Assembly (NCBI GenBank): GCA_026770615.1
Contig: MU631602.1
Location: 141,886-159,775 of the forward strand
From: Pavlovales sp. CCMP2436
Taxonomy: Eukaryota; Haptophyta; Pavlovophyceae; Pavlovales
DNA length: 17,890 bases
Direction: 5' to 3'
The notes beneath the pieces are model-generated. The model made no database searches and had not been told where the DNA came from. It saw nothing but the letters and a program-made list of their open reading frames with translations. Position 1 is the first letter of the stretch. The number at the start of each line of letters is the position of its first letter. A program made the translations under genes and the position numbers. Positions 14,843-17,890 of this stretch are shown here, one piece after another.

Positions 14843-16836
14843 GTCAATATATGCAGAAACATGAGCTGTTGTGTTTACTCCTCCGAGAGGGTGCTCTATT
14901 TCGAGGGTGTTTTCGCCTATTGTTCGTATATGAACTCGGGTTTCATCGAGGTTGGGGTCTTCGAGTGCCAATGCAAAATATTGCTGAGCTTGCACCTCTG
15001 AACCACACATGTGAAAGCGGGTGCTTAGGCTGGTACTCATCTCAATACCCACGGCCTTTGCGTAATGGCGAATCCCATTTTCCTTTGTATGAGATGTTTT
15101 GTCCCATGAAATTGGTACGCTATCGATTGAAACCATGGCAAGATGTGCCTCAAATGTAACACCGCACATCAACCAAAATCGTGCCTCTGGGAATGTCAGA
15201 ATCTTTAGGACTGCTGGTGCTTGGAGCTTATAAAACCCCCGATCGTCGACTTCGTAGCTTCGAGCAATCTTGGTAGTATAGACGTTGGTTAGTGTTTCGA
15301 ATATTTTGTCGGCTGTAATATAATCCACATTGAGTTCGGGGGTTACGCTCAGCAGATATTCTATTATTTTTTCCGAGCATACAGTTGTGAAGTCGACTGT
15401 GAGGGTGTTAATGGCCAGAAGCCCTTCAATTTTTTGCGAGAGCATGTCTCTCATCTCATCATAACTTGACAAAGTAAACACTTCGCTTATTTTACCAATG
15501 CAGCAACCGGGTTTGGCGAGAAAGGGGGTCATGCAAGGATCGAACGCCCGAGTATAAGCTTTTGATTGATCCACGTTGATGATATCCTCGGCTAGTATAC
15601 GTGGCTTCTTCTGTCGTAGTTCTACATCTTCCCCCTCTAGCTCGACCTCTCTCTCTTCTGGTTCTCCCCGGGGGAAGGTATCATACAAATCAAATCGACA
15701 ACGACCCGTGAGAAGAACCGCGTGTATGCATGCACAGAACACAACTGGGCCTATTTCTGCTGAGTTCATTATGGCTTTTTTTATTTGTGGCTTCCACTTC
15801 TCATCAGACCACAGATTATATGGTGTCTGGAGGGCGTACACCGTTCCATCTCCGCGTAAAATCCGTTGCGGGCAGCTGTAGCTGTTGCTCGGGTAGGTTA
15901 TTAGTGTAGTGTCAGTCTGCTTGAGCTCTGCGTGTTTAGCGGCCATTTCCGCCGCATCCAGATTGACAACTTCGCTATCAGTTGTTATAAACCCAAACGT
16001 CGACGCAGTGAAAGCTTCGACGTGCGTAGGGGTCGTGAGAAGCATTTTTATCGGGGTTTTCATCACACCGTGAACTTTGCCCGTGGTGGGATTCGGGTTG
16101 TCGACGTGCAAGTAAGAGCCAAATTTGGGGTACAGCGGCGAAATGATTGTCAGTGAGTTGGCCCCAGAGAGTTGAATAATTTCCTTCATGATGTGTATAT
16201 CTGTGTGCTTGATTCCACCTAGAATCTGCACCCGCTCATTCAAAACAAGCAAATCATCGACTCTCCTGGTTACATTTTTGAGCTCCCTGCTGAGGCGAGT
16301 TCTTTCTTCGGCTGATTTGGCGTCGCGAATCTCGCCGGCTTTGGGGCGCCCCTTACGCTGTACCGGCAAAAGTTTCAACTCCTCCTCTATTTGATCTTTT
16401 TTTATTGCTAGGCGGTTATAGAATCCGGCTATCAGGCAATTGACACTGGGTGCATCGGCGATATTCAGATTCGAAGCGCTTGCACCACCGGTCGATGTAA
16501 CAGTTGTAACTTCTTCAAATGTAATTAGGCAGTCTCTATACGTTAACATCGTTCTATCCGAGGGGGCTGTGAGGTATTTTCAATCAATTGAGTCTTGTTC
16601 CCCTTTATTTTTCATCACTAAATCATCGTCGCGCTTTTCATCTTCCGCAGTGTACCTCAAGTCTATTATGCCTTCGAGATCCTTTGGCTTATTGATTTTA
16701 ACACGTGCCTTGCGGCTGAATCCGAAGGCTATTCCCACTCCGCCAAATTCATTCACTATCACGCTAGAAATGGTGACATCATATGTTATTCCGCTTGTCA
16801 GACTGGGTGATTTGGATCTCTGAAGACGATGTACAT
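14840..16836 (-). pseudogene. replication locus, N-terminal protein of unknown fold with DxxKAY motif
   Basis: The main frame is 569 aa from ATG 16549 to TGA 14840. The coding signal extends upstream in the same frame through an in-frame TGA (16582-16580) to about 16800, and then, one base out of phase, to an ATG at 16836 one base after the preceding gene. The 60 upstream codons (FGGVGIAFGFSRKARVKI) look genuine. The body contains a Lys/Arg-rich helical region (residues 50-95) and NVDQSKAYTRAF (about 318-329), a D-x-x-K-A-Y motif like those in replication and polymerase-like proteins of small mobile elements. A cysteine pair, PGCCIG, follows. I do not see polymerase motifs B or C. PLVs commonly carry a large multidomain replication protein (Tlr6F-like) and this could be its N-terminal region; that link is from memory and unproven. 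Confidence 0.55.
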
Positions 16837-16837
16837 C

Positions 16838-17371
16838 TCACAATTTATTTTTTATGGTTTGCTGAACAACATATCTAAGGGCACCGGAGTGCTTTAAATT
16901 AATGCCACGGTCCTGGTAATCGGTATGCCCAAATAAAGTCGTGTATTTATTGTTGCGAACAGATCGCGTGTGTTCATTTTTCTTTGCACTGCGCATCATG
17001 CGATTATATATCCGCTCAAAACCTGATTCGCTATTTGGAATTCGGCGCAACGACGGCGGATCACCCGGTTCCTCATATATGTTCCCTCTGAAAATTTTCG
17101 GAAGGTCGACCGCCAAACCATAAACTTCGAGTATAATTTCATTAAGAGCGCCGATTCGCATATTTATGTTACGCATACGAGTTGCACCGAGGTTGTACCG
17201 CCCGGACCGGAGTTGGATATCACTAGCACGATATGGTATCATAGTGGTCACCGGGGGGGCAGAGCCAACTAGGCGGGACTGGCTGGGGCGAGCGCTGGGG
17301 CGAGCGCGGGTGGCAAGGCGAGAGTTCCGTGCGTTCTGGGCGTTCTGAGAGTTCGAGATAGGGCTGGCCAT
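16838..17371 (-). CDS. 177-aa basic protein of unknown function, first gene of the replication unit
   Basis: Residues 1-45 are an Asn/Ala/Arg/Ser-rich, disordered, strongly basic tail (RLATRARPSARPSQSR). The rest looks folded: YRASDIQLRSGRYNLGATRMRNINMRI (47-73), LNEIILEVYGLAVDLPKIF (75-93), and a Lys/Arg-rich C-terminus ending QQTIKNKL. No known family is recognised. Basic charge and position at the head of the replication unit suggest DNA binding, which is inference. The TGA stop is followed after one base by the ATG at 16836, so the two genes form one unit. The leader has TAAATATCTC 25 bases upstream of the ATG. Confidence 0.65.
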   Translation of the reverse strand: MASPISNSQNAQNARNSRLATRARPSARPSQSRLVGSAPPVTTMIPYRASDIQLRSGRYNLGATRMRNINMRIGALNEIILEVYGLAVDLPKIFRGNIYEEPGDPPSLRRIPNSESGFERIYNRMMRSAKKNEHTRSVRNNKYTTLFGHTDYQDRGINLKHSGALRYVVQQTIKNKL

Positions 17372-17396
17372 CTCAGATAGCTGTGTACTCTAGCTT

Positions 17397-17406
17397 GAGA
17401 TATTTA
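17397..17406 (-). promoter_or_regulatory. TAAATATCTC element, head of the replication unit
   Basis: On the minus strand TAAATATCTC ends 25 bases before the ATG at 17371, preceded by CAAT. The same ten bases occur at 12674-12683 before the 110-aa gene. Candidate early promoter for the minus-strand operon. Confidence 0.55.
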
Positions 17407-17436
17407 ATTGCCAGGAAAACGCACCCCCCCTTTTTC

Positions 17437-17583
17437 TGGCCGACCGAGGATTCTGGAGGATCCTGGGATCTAGGGATCCGGGGGTCTGGCTGGATCTTGG
17501 CCGACCGAGGATTCTGAAGGATCCTGGGATCTAGGGATCCGGGGTCTGGCTGGATCCGAGGGATCCGGGGTCTGGCTGGATCT
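17437..17583. repeat. 61-bp tandem repeat, 2.4 copies
   Basis: Unit 1 (17437-17497) starts TGGCCGACCGAGGATTCTGG; unit 2 (17498-17556) repeats it with a few changes; a partial third copy (17557-17583) repeats the GGGATCCGGGGTCTGGCTGGATC end. Each unit contains palindromic GGATCC words. The array lies between the head of the replication unit and the zinc-finger gene, and its end overlaps that gene's stop codon by two or three bases. A minus-strand frame across it (17373-17594) is repeat readout, not a gene. Confidence 0.85.
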
Positions 17584-17890
17584 ACCGGACGCATGCATTA
17601 TCCATCATCTCAAACACCTGCTCGATGCCGATATTACAGTCGTGTGTGATTCTATAACGAGCGACTCGTATTCTAACTTGCTCGCAATAGCAAAGGCAGC
17701 ATATGGTTGCGACCGTGACTAGACCGCTTCTACGGCGGCGGTGGTTCATCTCGTCCGAACTCTTCGTCTCTTCGCACGACCGGCATAAATACACTTGCGA
17801 GTCATTGGACAGGCCGCATCCGAGGCGAGGGCGGACCTTCATGTCGTAGCGACGTGGTTGGTTCTCGATCGACATCTGATTGTTATACAT
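17582..17890 (-). CDS. small zinc-finger (treble-clef/HNH-like) protein, possibly partial at window edge
   Basis: 102 aa if the ATG at the very last base triplet is the start; the frame could extend beyond the window. C36-x2-C39 in LCRSCEETKSSDE is followed 24 residues later by C64-x2-C67 in ICCLCYC, with a Lys/Arg-rich stretch and GL between. That is the layout of small treble-clef proteins seen in phages and large DNA viruses ('CxxC..K..F....G....CxxC'), some of which are HNH-type. No HNH histidine pair is visible, so DNA or RNA binding is more likely than cleavage. It ends with TAG at the edge of the tandem repeat. Confidence 0.5.
   Translation of the reverse strand: MYNNQMSIENQPRRYDMKVRPRLGCGLSNDSQVYLCRSCEETKSSDEMNHRRRRSGLVTVATICCLCYCEQVRIRVARYRITHDCNIGIEQVFEMMDNACVR

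Noticed and set aside
17373..17594. 73-codon minus-strand frame
   Set aside because: Encodes only the 61-bp tandem repeat (PRIP/DPR repeats).
1..17890. Terminal inverted repeats at the window ends
   Set aside because: The first and last few hundred bases show no complementarity on reading; the window was probably cut without regard to element ends.

Overview
The window looks like most of a Polinton-like virus (PLV; a small double-jelly-roll-capsid dsDNA virus of microbial eukaryotes), free or integrated in a host genome. The diagnosis rests on three morphogenesis genes in one block: a double-jelly-roll-type major capsid protein (1254-2516, minus), a penton/minor capsid protein (2995-3873, minus) and an A32/FtsK-HerA-type packaging ATPase (4413-5273, plus). 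A helicase-centred replication region and a lipase, both plausible PLV genes, accompany them. I see no integrase, maturation protease or recognisable intact DNA polymerase. The host cannot be named from the sequence. Start contexts are AT-rich with no bacterial ribosome-binding sites, which fits a eukaryotic host.

Layout. 1-1253: no convincing gene; short degenerate repeats, a large imperfect inverted repeat (about 188-483) carrying four copies of one 10-mer, and a 10-bp tandem array. 1254-3873: capsid genes on the minus strand (major capsid, a small glycine/basic protein, penton). 3872-6598: plus-strand virion genes (182-aa Pro/Ala/Gln-rich protein, ATPase, 429-aa proline-rich protein). 6673-11029: two tandem, paralogous fibre-like genes that both end in a discoidin (F5/8C)-like domain, each interrupted by one in-frame TAG. 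11103-11747: a class-3-type lipase with a complete-looking Ser-Asp-His triad. 11748-12317: spacer between convergent transcription units, with a hairpin and short tandem repeats. 12318-17371: minus-strand early/replication side (110-aa unknown, a large replication locus with SF1 helicase, zinc-binding and nuclease-like parts, 177-aa unknown). 17437-17583: a 61-bp tandem repeat. 17582-17890: a small zinc-finger protein at the window edge.

How the parts fit: capsid, penton and ATPase build and fill the particle; the fibre pair plus the lipase would be an adsorption and membrane-breach module; the minus-strand right half would replicate the genome. Two sequence motifs upstream of starts separate the halves: a GTATACAA-type element before virion genes and a TAAATATCTC element before two minus-strand genes on the replication side.

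The element appears partly broken. Capsid, penton, ATPase and lipase frames are open. The replication locus has a frameshift near 16800, an in-frame TGA at 16580-16582, a scrambled stretch at 14704-14842, frameshifts near 14120 and near 13810, and a Walker A motif whose usual Ser/Thr after the Lys is Ile. Either this is a decaying endogenous copy or the assembly carries indel errors; the sequence alone cannot decide.
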